From an uncultured Angelakisella sp. (lineage in GTDB: Bacteria > Bacillota > Clostridia > Oscillospirales > Ruminococcaceae), in NCBI GenBank assembly GCA_910585525.1, contig CAJUFR010000003.1, positions 32,443-96,442 of the forward strand: DNA of 64,000 bases, in the 5' to 3' direction. Positions within the stretch are counted from its first letter, which is position 1. Each line of letters begins with the position of its first letter. The notes below the pieces were generated by a model. That model saw nothing but the letters and a program-made list of their open reading frames with translations, had not been told where the DNA came from and did not search any database. The position numbers and the translations under genes were made by a program. Shown here piece by piece: positions 35,140-45,381 of this stretch.

Positions 35140-35904
35140 ATGCGTAACATCAGGATCACCCTGGCCTACCGGGGCACCGCCTACCACGGCTGGCAGGTGC
35201 AGCGGAACGCCCGCAGCGTCTGCACCGTGTTCCAGGACGCCCTGGAACAGGCCCTGGGCCGCCGGTACGACGTCAAGGGATGTTCCCGCACCGATGCCGG
35301 GGTCCACGCCAACGGCTTCGTCCTATCGGTGCTCTGCCCCGGGGAGGCCCCTCCGGCTATCCCCTGCGCCGCCCTGCAAAAGGCCCTCAACGACCGCCTC
35401 CCCCGGGATATGGCGGTGCTGGACTGCGCCGACGCCCCGGAGGAGTTCCACCCCCGGTACGACTGTACCGCCAAGCGGTACCTCTACAAGATATGGGACC
35501 GCCCGGTGAAAAACCCCTTCCTGGAGGACCTGGCCCTCCACTGCCGCCAGCCGCTGGACCTGGAGCGGGCAGACAGCGCCGCCCGGCAGTTTTTGGGGCG
35601 GTGGGACTTTACCTCCCTCTGTGCCGCCGGGGGCAGCGTGGAGGACAAGACCCGGACCATCTACCGGTGCGCGGTCCGGCGGGAGGGGGAACTGGCGGTG
35701 CTGTCGGTGACCGGGGACGGTTTTTTGTACAACATGGTCCGCATCCTGGCCGGGACGGTGCTGGAGGCCAGCCGGGGGAAGCTGGACCCGGCGGGGATAC
35801 CGGATATCCTCCGGGCCCGGGACCGGAGCCTGGCGGGCCCCACCCTGCCCCCCCACGGCCTGTATCTGGACCGGGTATTCTACCCCGGTGACGAAATTTT
35901 GTAA
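35140..35904 (+). CDS. truA: tRNA pseudouridine(38-40) synthase TruA
   Basis: A 254-residue enzyme that makes pseudouridine in the tRNA anticodon arm. The catalytic loop GCSRTDAGVHANG (Asp52) is intact, with AYRGTAYHGWQVQRN at the start and VTGDGFLYNMVRILAGT near the end. It is last in the ecf-truA arrangement, the same order as in many Firmicutes. Confidence 0.95.
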   Translation: MRNIRITLAYRGTAYHGWQVQRNARSVCTVFQDALEQALGRRYDVKGCSRTDAGVHANGFVLSVLCPGEAPPAIPCAALQKALNDRLPRDMAVLDCADAPEEFHPRYDCTAKRYLYKIWDRPVKNPFLEDLALHCRQPLDLERADSAARQFLGRWDFTSLCAAGGSVEDKTRTIYRCAVRREGELAVLSVTGDGFLYNMVRILAGTVLEASRGKLDPAGIPDILRARDRSLAGPTLPPHGLYLDRVFYPGDEIL

Positions 35905-35972
35905 AATTCGACAGCGATTATCCTTATTGTATAGTGTAGGCCCGTGACCATGGGGGGAAGGAGGGGGGAGAG

Positions 35973-37127
35973 ATGGGCAGGACCAGCCAGTTCGACAAGC
36001 TGCGGAAGAAACGCAGGCGCAAGCGGTTGTTCCGGCGGACGGTGGCCGCCGCCGTCCTGGCCGCCCTGGCCGCCGCCGCTGTCTTTGCCGTCACGGTGGT
36101 CTACCAGCTGGACCTGCGCAGCCAGCTGGAGAACTACGCCGCCTCCCTCCGGGGGGGCGGGGGCTTCCCGGTGGCGCTGGACGGGATGACCGTCCACCGG
36201 CTGCTGCCCATGGGCAAGGATGTGGCGGTGGTCACCAGCGCCGGGACCTACATCTACAACAGCAGCGGGGCCAGGATCAACAGCTGCCTCAACAACTACC
36301 GCACCCCCCAGGCCCGGGCGGCGGGGGGCAAGATCCTCACCTACGACCTGGGGGGCGCCGACCTGCGGGTGGACAACAAGGCCAAGCAGCTGCACGCCCT
36401 GACGGTGAAGGGGGGAAGCCTGCTGGCGGCGGACATCGCCCAGAACGGGGCCATCGCGGTGGCCCAGACCGGGGTGGGGGTGGACGCCATGGTGCTGGCC
36501 TACAACCCCCGGTTCGAACTGATGTACGGCTGGAGCGTCCAGGACAGCTACATCACCGACGTGGCCCTCTCCCCCCGGGGCACCCGGATGAGCTGCGCCG
36601 GGATCACCATGGAGGGGCAGCACATCGTGTCGCTGCTGCGTGTCCACCACTTTGACCGGGACCAGGAGGTTGCCCGGGTCTCCCTCCCCGACGAGGTCAT
36701 CGTCTCCATGGTGTGGGACGGCCAGGAGGAGATCCAGGTGGTCACCGACAAGAGCCTCTACCTCTTTGACAGCCAGGGGGAGCAGCTGGCCAAGGTCTCC
36801 CTCCCCGGGGGGCTGGTGACCTACGAGAACATCCCCGGACATCTTTACATCGCCTACGGGGACTACCGGGACCCGGCGGGGGTCACCATCCAGGCCTACG
36901 ACGGGGAACTGAACAGGACCGGCAGCGGCCGGGTGGACCGGCGGCTGCTGGCCCTGGCCGCCGGGGGCGGCCACCTGCTGGTGCTCACCGAGGGGCAGCT
37001 TTACCTGGGGGACGCCGCCCTGAAGGAGATGAAGCCCCGGGCCCACCAGGACCTGTACCAGGTCTGCCTGGCCGGGAACAGCGTTTACGGCATCACCCCG
37101 GAGGGGCTGACCCGCAGCGGTTTATGA
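35973..37127 (+). CDS. DUF5711-family membrane-anchored protein
   Basis: A 384-residue protein with a basic N-terminus (KLRKKRRRKRLFRR), one membrane segment near residues 23-45, and a long extracytoplasmic beta-rich domain with repeated blade-like strings (DVAVVTSAGTYIYNSSGARI, SLLAADIAQNGAIAVAQTG, TDKSLYLFDSQGEQLAKVSL). This pattern fits DUF5711 proteins of Clostridia, of unknown function. It lies just upstream of a cvpA-like gene, as it often does. Confidence 0.75.
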   Translation: MGRTSQFDKLRKKRRRKRLFRRTVAAAVLAALAAAAVFAVTVVYQLDLRSQLENYAASLRGGGGFPVALDGMTVHRLLPMGKDVAVVTSAGTYIYNSSGARINSCLNNYRTPQARAAGGKILTYDLGGADLRVDNKAKQLHALTVKGGSLLAADIAQNGAIAVAQTGVGVDAMVLAYNPRFELMYGWSVQDSYITDVALSPRGTRMSCAGITMEGQHIVSLLRVHHFDRDQEVARVSLPDEVIVSMVWDGQEEIQVVTDKSLYLFDSQGEQLAKVSLPGGLVTYENIPGHLYIAYGDYRDPAGVTIQAYDGELNRTGSGRVDRRLLALAAGGGHLLVLTEGQLYLGDAALKEMKPRAHQDLYQVCLAGNSVYGITPEGLTRSGL

Positions 37128-37162
37128 TCCGTGACATATGACGACAGAAAAGGAGAAACACC

Positions 37163-37903
37163 ATGTCGATTCCCATGAATATCCTGTTGGACCTGGCCCT
37201 GGGCCTGTGTCTGCTGTCCATCCTGTACACCTCCTGGCGCAGGGGGTTCGTGGCCTCCTTCATCCGGCTGGTGGGGACGGCGGCGGGGTTCCTGCTGGCC
37301 TCCTTCCTCAGCGGCCCGGTGTCGGAACGGCTCTACGGCTCCCTGCTGGAGGAGCGGGTGGAGCAGTACGTGGGGGACACCCTGCTGGCCCCGGGCAGCC
37401 CCCTGCTGGAGGCGCTGGCGGGGCTGGACCAGGCGGGCAGCGCCGCCATCCAGGCTGTCTCCGGCTTCCTGGCCCAGCAGGGGCTGGATTTCTACTCCCC
37501 CCAGGACGCCGGGCAGATGGGCACCGACATCCTGGACCGCATCACCCAGGGGGGGAGCGATCCCGCCGCCGCCATCACCCAGGTGGCGGTGAAGCCCCTG
37601 GTGATGACGGTGCTGGAGACCGCCATCTTCTTCCTGCTGCTCTTCCTCACCGGCATCCTGGTGCGGATGGCGGTCCGGGTGGGGCTGGGGGTCAACCGCA
37701 TCCCCCTGGTGGGGGGGATGAACCGGCTGGCCGGCCTTCTGTGCGGGGCGGTGTACGCCCTGCTGGTGGGGTACGTGGTGTCCATGGGCCTGCTGCTGCT
37801 GGCCGGGCTGGGCAAGAACCAGTGGGACCACCTCAACAGCGATGTGCTGCAGGAGACCTTCCTCATCCGCCGCTTTTTGGAACTGCGGGACTATCTCCCC
37901 TGA
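37163..37903 (+). CDS. CvpA-family membrane protein
   Basis: A 246-residue protein with N-terminal and central hydrophobic segments: ILLDLALGLCLLSIL, SWRRGFVASFIRLVGTAAGF, and later FFLLLFLTGILVRMAV, followed by the family block NRIPLVGGMNRLAGLLCGAV. CvpA-like proteins are linked to colicin V production and envelope functions in proteobacteria; the role in Firmicutes is unclear. GGAGAAACACC precedes the ATG. Confidence 0.8.
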   Translation: MSIPMNILLDLALGLCLLSILYTSWRRGFVASFIRLVGTAAGFLLASFLSGPVSERLYGSLLEERVEQYVGDTLLAPGSPLLEALAGLDQAGSAAIQAVSGFLAQQGLDFYSPQDAGQMGTDILDRITQGGSDPAAAITQVAVKPLVMTVLETAIFFLLLFLTGILVRMAVRVGLGVNRIPLVGGMNRLAGLLCGAVYALLVGYVVSMGLLLLAGLGKNQWDHLNSDVLQETFLIRRFLELRDYLP

Positions 37904-37987
37904 TATTTCCTGGCAAAACCGGGGGAGAAATGGCGGACCGTTGTATTTCGGACACAGGTCATTCATAGCCTGTTCACAGGCGGAAGG

Positions 37988-37993
37988 TATAAT
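37988..37993 (+). promoter_or_regulatory. -10 box upstream of the clpE-like gene
   Basis: TATAAT at 37988-37993, about 80 nt before the ATG. No good -35 box at 17-18 nt, and no CtsR heptad repeat (GGTCAAA type) was seen in 37904-38072. A heat-shock control site could therefore not be assigned. Confidence 0.4.
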
Positions 37994-38072
37994 AAAAATC
38001 TGTCTGGGCTGACAGAATAAAAAGCGTGTGTTTTTAGGGTAGCTTTTCTCACAAGCGAGGAGTGGATCGACG

Positions 38073-40358
38073 ATGAATATGGAAAGCATGATGTGCAGCC
38101 GCTGCCACAAGCGGATGGCCGTCATCTATATGACCCGCATCGAGGATGGCAAGACCATCAACGAGGGGCTTTGCCTCAAATGCGCCAAGGAACTGGGGCT
38201 CAAGCCGGTGAACGATATCATGAGCAAGATGGGCATCACCGACGATGAGATCGACGCCATCAGCGACCAGTTCACCGAGGCGCTGGAGGGCAGCGAGGAG
38301 GGGGAACTGTTCCAGCAGGTGGGTTCCATGCCCATCCCCTTTATGCAAAGTTTTATGAACCCCGGCGGCAAAAGCGGGGATGACCCCGCCCCCATCCGCC
38401 CGGCGGACAAGGGCCCCGACCGCCAGGCCCCGGCGGCGGAGAAAAAGCCGGTGTACAAGTTCCTGGACAACTTCTGCGAGAACCTGACCCAGCGGGCCCG
38501 GGAGGGCCGCATCGACGCCATCGTGGGCCGGGAGCAGGAGATCTACCGGGTGATGCAGATCCTCAACCGCCGCACCAAGAACAACCCCTGCCTCATCGGG
38601 GAGCCGGGGGTGGGCAAGACCGCCATCGCCGAGGGCATCGCCCAGCGCATCGCCGACGGCAACGTCCCCGCCAAGCTGCAGCGGAAGGAGATCTACCTGC
38701 TGGACCTCACCGGCCTGGTGGCCGGCACCCAGTTCCGTGGCCAGTTCGAGAGCCGGGTCAAGGGGCTGCTGGCCGATGTGAAGAAGCACGGCAACGTCAT
38801 CCTCTTTATCGACGAGGTCCACACCCTGGTGGGGGCGGGGGACAGCGAGGGGAGCATGAACGCCGCCAATATCCTCAAGCCCGCCCTCTCCCGGGGGGAG
38901 ATCCAGCTGATCGGCGCCACCACCTTTACCGAGTACCGCAAGAACATCGAAAAGGACGCCGCCCTGGAGCGCCGGTTCCAGCCGGTGAAGGTGGGGGAGC
39001 CCTCCATCACCGAGACGGTGGAGGTCCTCAAGGGGGTCCGCAAATACTACGAAGCCTTCCACCGGGTGAAGCTGAGCGACCAGGTGGTGCAGCGGGCGGT
39101 GGTGCTGGCGGAGCGGTACATCACCGACCGGTTCCTGCCGGATAAGGCCATCGACCTGATGGACGAGGCCTGCTCCTGCGCCAGCCTGGAGAACCAGGAA
39201 CTGGCCGAATACGACCGGGTCATGGCCAAAAACGCCGCCCTGGAGGGGGAGATCGAGGACATCTCCCGCGCTGACCCGGTGGACTACGAGCGGCTGGCGG
39301 AGAAGAAATCCCAGGCCGCCCAACTCCAGGAGCAGCTGGCCGCCCTGGCCCCCGCCGCCCTGGAGCGGCCGGTGGAGGAGGAGCACCTGGCCCGGGTCAT
39401 CGAACTGTGGACCGGCATCCCCGCCAGCAAGATACAGGAGACCGAACTGCGCCGGGTGGCGGAACTGGAAAAGAGCCTGGGCAAAAAGGTCATCGGCCAG
39501 GAGGAGGCCATCGCCCAGCTGGCCGCCGCGGTGCGGCGCAGCCGGGTGCGGATCAGCCCCCGCAAGCGCCCCGCCTCCTTCATCTTTGTGGGCCCCACCG
39601 GGGTGGGCAAGACGGAACTGGTGAAGGTGCTGAGCCAGGAACTGTTCGACAACGTGGAGCCGCTGATCCGGCTGGATATGTCGGAGTTTATGGAGAAGCA
39701 CAGCGTCAGCCGCATCATCGGGTCCCCCCCCGGCTACGTGGGGTACGACGAGGCGGGGCAGCTGACCGAGAAGGTCCGCCGCCGCCCCTACTCCATCGTG
39801 CTGCTGGACGAGATCGAAAAGGCCCACCCCGACGTGCTGAACATCCTGCTGCAAATTCTGGACGAGGGCAAGATCACCGACGCCCAGGGCCGTGTGGTGT
39901 CCTTTGAGAACACCATCATCGTCATGACCTCCAACGCCGGCAGCCAGATACGGGAAGGCTCCCTGGGCTTCACCAAATCCGGGGTCCAGATGGCCCGGGA
40001 GAAGGCGGAGAAGGCCCTGGCCGACTTCCTGCGGCCGGAGTTCCTGGCCCGGGTGGACGAGGTCATCGTCTTCCGCCCCCTGTCCCAGGAGGACTTCCAG
40101 GGCATCGCCCGGCTGATGATCGAGGAGTTGAAGCCCGCCCTGCTGGAAAAGGGCATCCGCTTCGACTGCCAGCCGGAGGCGCTGGAGCAGATCGCCAAGG
40201 AGGCCTTCGGCCACAAGAGCGGCGCCCGGGATATCCGCAAGCTGATCCGCCAGCGGGTGGAGGACCCCATCTGCGTCATGCTGGCCTCCGGCCAGACCCC
40301 CGCCCTGATGATGGCGGTGGTAGGGGAGGACGGCAAGATCGGGCTGCAGACCGCCTGA
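38073..40358 (+). CDS. ClpE-like ATP-dependent Clp unfoldase with N-terminal zinc finger
   Basis: A 761-residue class I Clp/Hsp100 ATPase that would feed ClpP. An N-terminal four-cysteine zinc finger (Cys8, Cys11, Cys34, Cys37) replaces the ClpC N-domain, as in ClpE and McsA. D1: [20 protein letters not shown] short middle region rich in Glu/Ala/Gln follows instead of the long ClpB coil. D2: [22 protein letters not shown], and the sensor-2 string [12 protein letters not shown] ClpC role cannot be excluded as annotation names overlap. Confidence 0.9.
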   Translation: MNMESMMCSRCHKRMAVIYMTRIEDGKTINEGLCLKCAKELGLKPVNDIMSKMGITDDEIDAISDQFTEALEGSEEGELFQQVGSMPIPFMQSFMNPGGKSGDDPAPIRPADKGPDRQAPAAEKKPVYKFLDNFCENLTQRAREGRIDAIVGREQEIYRVMQILNRRTKNNPCLIGEPGVGKTAIAEGIAQRIADGNVPAKLQRKEIYLLDLTGLVAGTQFRGQFESRVKGLLADVKKHGNVILFIDEVHTLVGAGDSEGSMNAANILKPALSRGEIQLIGATTFTEYRKNIEKDAALERRFQPVKVGEPSITETVEVLKGVRKYYEAFHRVKLSDQVVQRAVVLAERYITDRFLPDKAIDLMDEACSCASLENQELAEYDRVMAKNAALEGEIEDISRADPVDYERLAEKKSQAAQLQEQLAALAPAALERPVEEEHLARVIELWTGIPASKIQETELRRVAELEKSLGKKVIGQEEAIAQLAAAVRRSRVRISPRKRPASFIFVGPTGVGKTELVKVLSQELFDNVEPLIRLDMSEFMEKHSVSRIIGSPPGYVGYDEAGQLTEKVRRRPYSIVLLDEIEKAHPDVLNILLQILDEGKITDAQGRVVSFENTIIVMTSNAGSQIREGSLGFTKSGVQMAREKAEKALADFLRPEFLARVDEVIVFRPLSQEDFQGIARLMIEELKPALLEKGIRFDCQPEALEQIAKEAFGHKSGARDIRKLIRQRVEDPICVMLASGQTPALMMAVVGEDGKIGLQTA

Positions 40359-40372
40359 CAAGACAACAAAAA

Positions 40373-40408
40373 AACAGACCGTGCCCGGGTGGACACGGTC
40401 TGTTCTTT
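40373..40408. terminator. bidirectional terminator between clpE-like gene and citF
   Basis: AACAGACCGTG (40373-40383) pairs with CACGGTCTGTT (40394-40404). CTTTT follows on the plus strand and a T-run from AAAAAAA follows on the minus strand. It ends both converging transcription units. Confidence 0.9.
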
Positions 40409-40422
40409 TGCTGTTATACGGG

Positions 40423-41982
40423 TCAGCCGTCGTAGCTGTAGGGCTTGATCTCCCGAACCACGTCCAGGATGGTGCCGTCCCGGGCCTCCATGATGGCCAC
40501 CACCCGGTCCTTGAACTGCACCGGGTCGGGGACCCCTACCATGGAGTAGGCTTTGTCCCGCAGCTGCTGGATGGTGACATGCTCCACCCCGGCCTCGTCC
40601 AGGGCGGCGATGAGGTCGGCCCGCTTGGGGTTCACCGCCACGCCGTACTCGGTGACCAGGATGTCGATGGATTCCCCGGGGGTGGAGATGGTCACCACCT
40701 TGTCGCAGACGGTGGGGATGCGGCCCCGGACCAGGGGGGCCACGATGATGGTGCACTTGGCGCCGTTGGCGGTGTCGGGGTGACCGCCGGGGGCCCCCCG
40801 GAGGATGCCGTCGGAGCCGGTGATGACGTTGACGTTGAAGTCCACGTCCACCTCCAGGGCGGCCAGCACCACAAAGTCCAGCTTATCCACGTAGGCGCTC
40901 TTGTTCATGGGGTTGGCGTACTCGGAGGTGGTCACCTCGTAGTGGCCGGGGGTGACGTTCAGCGATTCGATGGCCCCCATGTCGAAGTCCTGGGTGTCGG
41001 CCAGCTGGCCGATGAGACCCTCCTTCAGCAGTTCCACCATGGGGGTGGAGATGCCCCCCACGATCCACCCCATTTTGATGCCGTCCTCCTCCATGTACTT
41101 TTTGAGGAAGAGGGTGGTGGCGATGGAGGGGCCGCCCACCCCGGTCTGGAAGGAGAAGCCGTCCTTAAAGTAGGGGGTGGCCCGCATGATCTCGGCGCAC
41201 TTTTCGGCGATCTTCAGGTCCCGGGGGTTGTCGGTGATCCGGGCGGCGGCGCTGGCGATCTTCTTGGGGTTGCCGATCTCGTCCACCACCACCACGTAGT
41301 CCACGTCGATGCAGCTGATGCTGGCGGGCTTGTTGGGGAAGGGGACCAGGGTGTCGGTGATGACCACCACCTTGTCGGCGTACCTGGCGTCGATATCGGA
41401 GTAGGAAAGGCAGCCGCAGTTGGCCTTGCCGTTCTTGCCGCTGGCGTTGCCGAACTCGTCGCTGCTGGAGGCGCCGATAAAGGCCACGTCGATGTGGACC
41501 TCCCCGCACTCGATGGCCCGGACACGGCCGCCGTGGGTCCGCAGGATGGCCGGGGTCTTCAGCTTGCCGGTGGATACCGCCTCGCCGATCCTGCCCCGGA
41601 TGCCGCTGGTCTGGATGCCGGTGACGATGCCCTCCTCGATGCACTGGGCCAGCACGTCATTGGCCGACCCCAGGGAGGAGGCCGCCACCGTGATGTCCCG
41701 GAGCCCCAGTTCCCGGATGACCTGCATCACCTGGTTGACGATGTAGTCACCGTCCCGGAAGTGGTGGTGGAAGGAGATGGTCATCCCGTCCTTCATGCCG
41801 CAGGCTTCGATAGCGGCCCGGATGTCCGCCACCACCTTGGTCTCCTTGGACATGACGCTGGCCCGGACGGTGGGGCCTACCTTGGTGTAGGTGTAGCCGT
41901 CCCGGTAGGCGTTGCCCTGGAATACCTCTCTGCCCCCGGTGAGCAGTTCATCGGGGATCTCTCTGCCAACTGCGTTTCTCAT
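40423..41982 (-). CDS. citF: citrate lyase-type alpha subunit CitF (acyl carrier protein transferase)
   Basis: A 519-residue subunit that swaps acetyl for citryl (or a related acid such as citramalyl) on the CitD carrier. The CitF-like strings are FHHHFRDGDYIVNQVM, GIVTGIQTSGIRGRIGEAVS, VAFIGASSSDEFGNASG and SEYANPMNKSAYVDKLDFVV. It overlaps citE by 4 nt. Last gene of the operon, ending at the terminator at 40373. Citrate versus citramalate cannot be settled from sequence. Confidence 0.92.
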   Translation of the reverse strand: MRNAVGREIPDELLTGGREVFQGNAYRDGYTYTKVGPTVRASVMSKETKVVADIRAAIEACGMKDGMTISFHHHFRDGDYIVNQVMQVIRELGLRDITVAASSLGSANDVLAQCIEEGIVTGIQTSGIRGRIGEAVSTGKLKTPAILRTHGGRVRAIECGEVHIDVAFIGASSSDEFGNASGKNGKANCGCLSYSDIDARYADKVVVITDTLVPFPNKPASISCIDVDYVVVVDEIGNPKKIASAAARITDNPRDLKIAEKCAEIMRATPYFKDGFSFQTGVGGPSIATTLFLKKYMEEDGIKMGWIVGGISTPMVELLKEGLIGQLADTQDFDMGAIESLNVTPGHYEVTTSEYANPMNKSAYVDKLDFVVLAALEVDVDFNVNVITGSDGILRGAPGGHPDTANGAKCTIIVAPLVRGRIPTVCDKVVTISTPGESIDILVTEYGVAVNPKRADLIAALDEAGVEHVTIQQLRDKAYSMVGVPDPVQFKDRVVAIMEARDGTILDVVREIKPYSYDG

Positions 41983-42884
41983 ACTAAATCCCCCTTATAC
42001 AGACCTGTGGCCTTGGCCAGGGACAGCGTCCGCTCGGCCCCCTCCACAAAGGCGATATCCAGCATCTTGCCGTCCACCAGGAAGATGCCGACCCCCTTCT
42101 TGGCGTTCTCCCGGATGGCGAACACCACCCGCTCCGCCTCGGCGATCTCCTTGGCGGTGGGGGCGAATATCTCGTGGGCGATGGCCAGCTGCTTGGGGGT
42201 GACGATGGACTTGCCGTCAAAGCCCATCTCCTTGATGAGTTGGGTCTCGGCCCGGAAGCCCTCCATGTCGTTGAAGTTGGTAAAGACGGTGTCGAAGCAC
42301 TGCACCCCGGCGGCCCGGGCGGCGATGATCATCTGTCCCCGGGCGGCCAGCATCTCGCTGCCGCTGGGGTAATACTTGGTGTGGAGGCAGCGGCGGTAGT
42401 CCCCGCCGGAAAGGGCGATGCCGAACATCCGGGGGGACGCCTTGCAGATCTCCAGGGCGTTGATGATGCCCATGGGGCTTTCCAGGGCGGCCATGAGCAG
42501 GGTGGTCCCCTCCGGGACGCCGAACTCCTTTTCGGCGGCGGTCACCGCCTCGTCGATGACCTGGACGTCCTTGGCCGATTCACACTTGGCGATGCGGATG
42601 GCGTCCGCCCCGCCGGCCACGCAGACCCGCACGTCCTCCGCCCAGTGGGGGGTGTCCAGGGCGTTGATGCGCACCACCCGTTCGGTGCTGCCGTAATCGA
42701 CGCTTTTCAGGGTGTGGTAAAGGGAGAACCGGGCGGCGTCCTTCTGGTTTTCCGCCACGGCGTCCTCCAGGTCCAGGATGACGCTGTCCGCCCCGAAGAT
42801 GTAGGCGTCCTTCACCAGGGCCGGCTTCTGGGCGCTCATGAACATCATGGTCCTTCTCAGGCGGTTCTTTTCCGGCTTTCTCAT
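41979..42884 (-). CDS. citE: citrate lyase-type beta subunit CitE
   Basis: A 301-residue TIM-barrel lyase that cleaves the carrier-bound acid to acetyl-carrier plus oxo acid. It has RRTMMFMSAQKPALVKDA, DSVILDLEDAVAENQKD, VVRINALDT, and the metal-binding Glu in MAALESPMGIINA. The HpcH/HpaI-type residues of CitE are intact. ATG at 42884 follows GAGGTGC and overlaps citD; the upstream in-frame extension lies within citD. Confidence 0.92.
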   Translation of the reverse strand: MRKPEKNRLRRTMMFMSAQKPALVKDAYIFGADSVILDLEDAVAENQKDAARFSLYHTLKSVDYGSTERVVRINALDTPHWAEDVRVCVAGGADAIRIAKCESAKDVQVIDEAVTAAEKEFGVPEGTTLLMAALESPMGIINALEICKASPRMFGIALSGGDYRRCLHTKYYPSGSEMLAARGQMIIAARAAGVQCFDTVFTNFNDMEGFRAETQLIKEMGFDGKSIVTPKQLAIAHEIFAPTAKEIAEAERVVFAIRENAKKGVGIFLVDGKMLDIAFVEGAERTLSLAKATGLYKGDLV

Positions 42885-43189
42885 CGCACAGCACCTCCCC
42901 AGGGGATATTTTTCTCGCTGACGCCCTCGGCCCGGAACACGGCGCACTCCACCCGGGCCTTGATGGTGCAGTCAAGGGCGCCGTGGTCCACCACGGTGAC
43001 CTTGGCGTCGGTGACCTCCAGCCGGTCCAGGGTCTCCAGCACGGTGGCCCGGATGGCCCGGCCGTATTGGTTGATGACGCTGCTGTCGATGGACAGCTGG
43101 ATGCCCTCCCCGGGCTCCACCGTCACCATCACGTCGCTGGATTCCAGTGTACCGGCGACGGCCGCTTCGTTTACTTTCAAGTCGATCAT
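42881..43189 (-). CDS. citD: citrate lyase-type acyl carrier protein CitD
   Basis: A 102-residue gamma subunit. The prosthetic-group site GTLESSD (Ser17/Ser18) is present; in known lyases this serine carries phosphoribosyl-dephospho-CoA. ATG at 43189 has AGGAGGG just upstream. The genes that load and activate this carrier (citX, citG, citC) are not in the window. citD, citE and citF overlap by 4 nt each. Confidence 0.9.
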   Translation of the reverse strand: MIDLKVNEAAVAGTLESSDVMVTVEPGEGIQLSIDSSVINQYGRAIRATVLETLDRLEVTDAKVTVVDHGALDCTIKARVECAVFRAEGVSEKNIPWGGAVR

Positions 43190-43267
43190 CCCTCCTGTAG
43201 TTGGTTTCAGAAAAGCCCCGGACTGGCCGGCGGCCGGCCCGGGGCGGTATCTGCGGGTCACTGGGTG

Positions 43268-44758
43268 TTACTGTGCCTTTTTCTTTTTCTTGGCCCCCTG
43301 GATGAAGCCCCAGACGAACATGGCCACAAAGATGAGCATGATGCACAGGGTGATGGGGCGGCCAAAGAAGGCCACCGGATCGTTGCCGGCGATCTCCATG
43401 CCCCGGCGGAAGTTCTTTTCCAGCATCGGTCCAAGGACCAGGGCCAGGATCAGGGCGGAGGTGTCGAACTTGTACTTCTTGAAGAAGTAGCCGAAGATGC
43501 CGCCAAAGATCATGATGTAGATATCCATCATGTTCCCCTGGTAGGCGTAGCAGCCCACCAGCGCCAGCATCATGATGAAGGTGCCCAGGATGTGGTAGGG
43601 GACCTTGAGGATCTGGGCGAACACCTTGGCGACGCCGAAGGAGATGAAGATCATGGAGATGTTGGCGATGATCATGGCGGTGAAGGTGGCGGAGAGGTAC
43701 TCCGGCTGCGCCTTCAGCAGCATGGGGCCCATCTGCACCCCCTGGATGGCCAGGGCGGTCATCATCATGGCGGCGGCGTTGCTGCCCGGGATACCCATGG
43801 CCAGCAGCGGCACCATGGCGCCGCCGGTGGCGGCGTTGTTGGCGGTCTCGGAAGCGCAGATGCCGTGGGGGTCGCCGTGGCCCAGCAGCTCCGGGTGCTT
43901 GCTCATCTTGCTTTCCACCGTGTAGGAGAGCCAGGCGGCGATGGTGGCGCCGGCGCCGGGCATGATGCCCACAAAGGTGCCCAGGATGCCGGAGCGCAGG
44001 GCGGTCCACTTCAGTTCCCACAGTTCCTTGAAGCTGGCCAGCTTATCCACCTTGGCCTGGTTGTCCTTGCTGTAGGCGCTGCGGTCGGCGGGCTTCCTGA
44101 TCTCCTTAAAGATCTCCACGGCGGCAAAGACGCCCAGCATGAAGGGCAGGGCCTCGATGCCGTCCAGCAGCTTGGAACTGCCGAAGGTGAACCGGGGGAC
44201 CGAGGAGAACCAGTCCAGGCCGATGGTGCCGAACCACAGGCCCACGATGGCGGAGGCAAAGGTGTTCAGCTTGTGGTCCTCATCCAAAAAGACCAGCATC
44301 GCAAGGCCCAGGCAGCAGACGGCGAACTGCTCGGCGGAGCTGAACTTCAGGGCCAGCTGCATCAGCGGCTGGGTGAGGGCGAACATGATGATGCAGCTGG
44401 CAAGGCCGCCCAGGCCGGAACTCACCAGGGCCACGGTAAGGGCCTTGCCCGCCTCCCCCCGTTCCACCATGGGGTAGCCGTCCAACACGGTGGCGGCGCT
44501 GGAGGGGGTGCCGGGGATCTTGAACAAAATGGCGGTGATGCTGCCGCCGGTGATGGCGGCGCAGTAAACGGCGCTAAGGAAGGCGATGCCCATAACGGGG
44601 CTCATGGTGTAGGTAAAGCTGATGCACAGCACGATGGCCATGGTGGCGCTGACGCCGGGCAGGGCGCCAAAGATGACGCCAAGCACGACGCCCAGGACGA
44701 TCCACAACAGCGTGCCGGGGGTGCAGACGACCTTGAGGCCGGTAAGGATCAGTTCCAT
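43268..44758 (-). CDS. tctA: tripartite tricarboxylate transporter large membrane subunit TctA
   Basis: A 496-residue protein with about 12 membrane segments. The TctA family blocks are seen: LWIVLGVVLGVIFGALPGVS, the TAVYCAAITGGS-like SAVYCAAITGGSITAILFK, IPGTPSSAATVLDGYPM, and GIMPGAGATIAAWLSY. Works with TctB and TctC for secondary uptake of citrate-like acids. A 38-nt gap separates it from tctB upstream. Confidence 0.93.
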   Translation of the reverse strand: MELILTGLKVVCTPGTLLWIVLGVVLGVIFGALPGVSATMAIVLCISFTYTMSPVMGIAFLSAVYCAAITGGSITAILFKIPGTPSSAATVLDGYPMVERGEAGKALTVALVSSGLGGLASCIIMFALTQPLMQLALKFSSAEQFAVCCLGLAMLVFLDEDHKLNTFASAIVGLWFGTIGLDWFSSVPRFTFGSSKLLDGIEALPFMLGVFAAVEIFKEIRKPADRSAYSKDNQAKVDKLASFKELWELKWTALRSGILGTFVGIMPGAGATIAAWLSYTVESKMSKHPELLGHGDPHGICASETANNAATGGAMVPLLAMGIPGSNAAAMMMTALAIQGVQMGPMLLKAQPEYLSATFTAMIIANISMIFISFGVAKVFAQILKVPYHILGTFIMMLALVGCYAYQGNMMDIYIMIFGGIFGYFFKKYKFDTSALILALVLGPMLEKNFRRGMEIAGNDPVAFFGRPITLCIMLIFVAMFVWGFIQGAKKKKKAQ

Positions 44759-44796
44759 AGATCCACGTTCCTTTCTTCTATGTTATCGACAAGTCC

Positions 44797-45294
44797 TTAA
44801 CTCCACAGGTACTCCAGCCAGCGGCCGAAGTCGTAGAGGGGTCCGACGCCACGGGGCACGCTGGTCCCCAGGCCCCAGACAAAAACCACATAGATGGCGG
44901 CGGTGATGGCAAAGGCGACAGCAAAGACCTGCCAGCCCAGCTTGCCCCGCAGCAGCAGCTGCATCCCGACGCAGAAAATGAAGGTGGAAATGATAAAGCC
45001 GGCCTTGGGCAGGATGAGCGCGTAAAAGATGAGCCAGGCAAAGGAGACCAGCAGCATCTGGATGTTGCGCTCCTTGAAGCCGAAGATCTTGATGTCGAAC
45101 TTCAGTTCCTCCTTGGGCAGCTTGCGGAACACGCCCCAGGTCTTGATGGCAAACAGAAGGACACCGACAGCCAGGATGATCATCGGCCAGTACCGGGCCC
45201 AAACGTGGCCGTTCCATATCTCGATCTGGCCGGAGTAGACGAGCATCGCAGCGAAGAAGATGAGCAAAAAGCCGTTAAAAATAAGTTCGCCCAT
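44797..45294 (-). CDS. tctB: tripartite tricarboxylate transporter small membrane subunit TctB
   Basis: A 165-residue protein with four hydrophobic segments (about residues 3-20, 33-50, 76-96 and 108-150), as expected for TctB. It lies between tctC and tctA. Sequence is poorly conserved in this family, so the call leans on size, topology and position. Confidence 0.85.
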   Translation of the reverse strand: MGELIFNGFLLIFFAAMLVYSGQIEIWNGHVWARYWPMIILAVGVLLFAIKTWGVFRKLPKEELKFDIKIFGFKERNIQMLLVSFAWLIFYALILPKAGFIISTFIFCVGMQLLLRGKLGWQVFAVAFAITAAIYVVFVWGLGTSVPRGVGPLYDFGRWLEYLWS

Positions 45295-45381
45295 ACTTGT
45301 TTCCCCTTTCTTAAAAGATCCCCCCGGCGGAATATCGGGTACTCCGCCGGGGGGAGACCTGCCCCTAGCAGGGTGGGATGT

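Noticed and set aside
37904..38072. CtsR operator before the ClpE-like gene
   Set aside because: No tandem GGTCAAA-type heptads on either strand.
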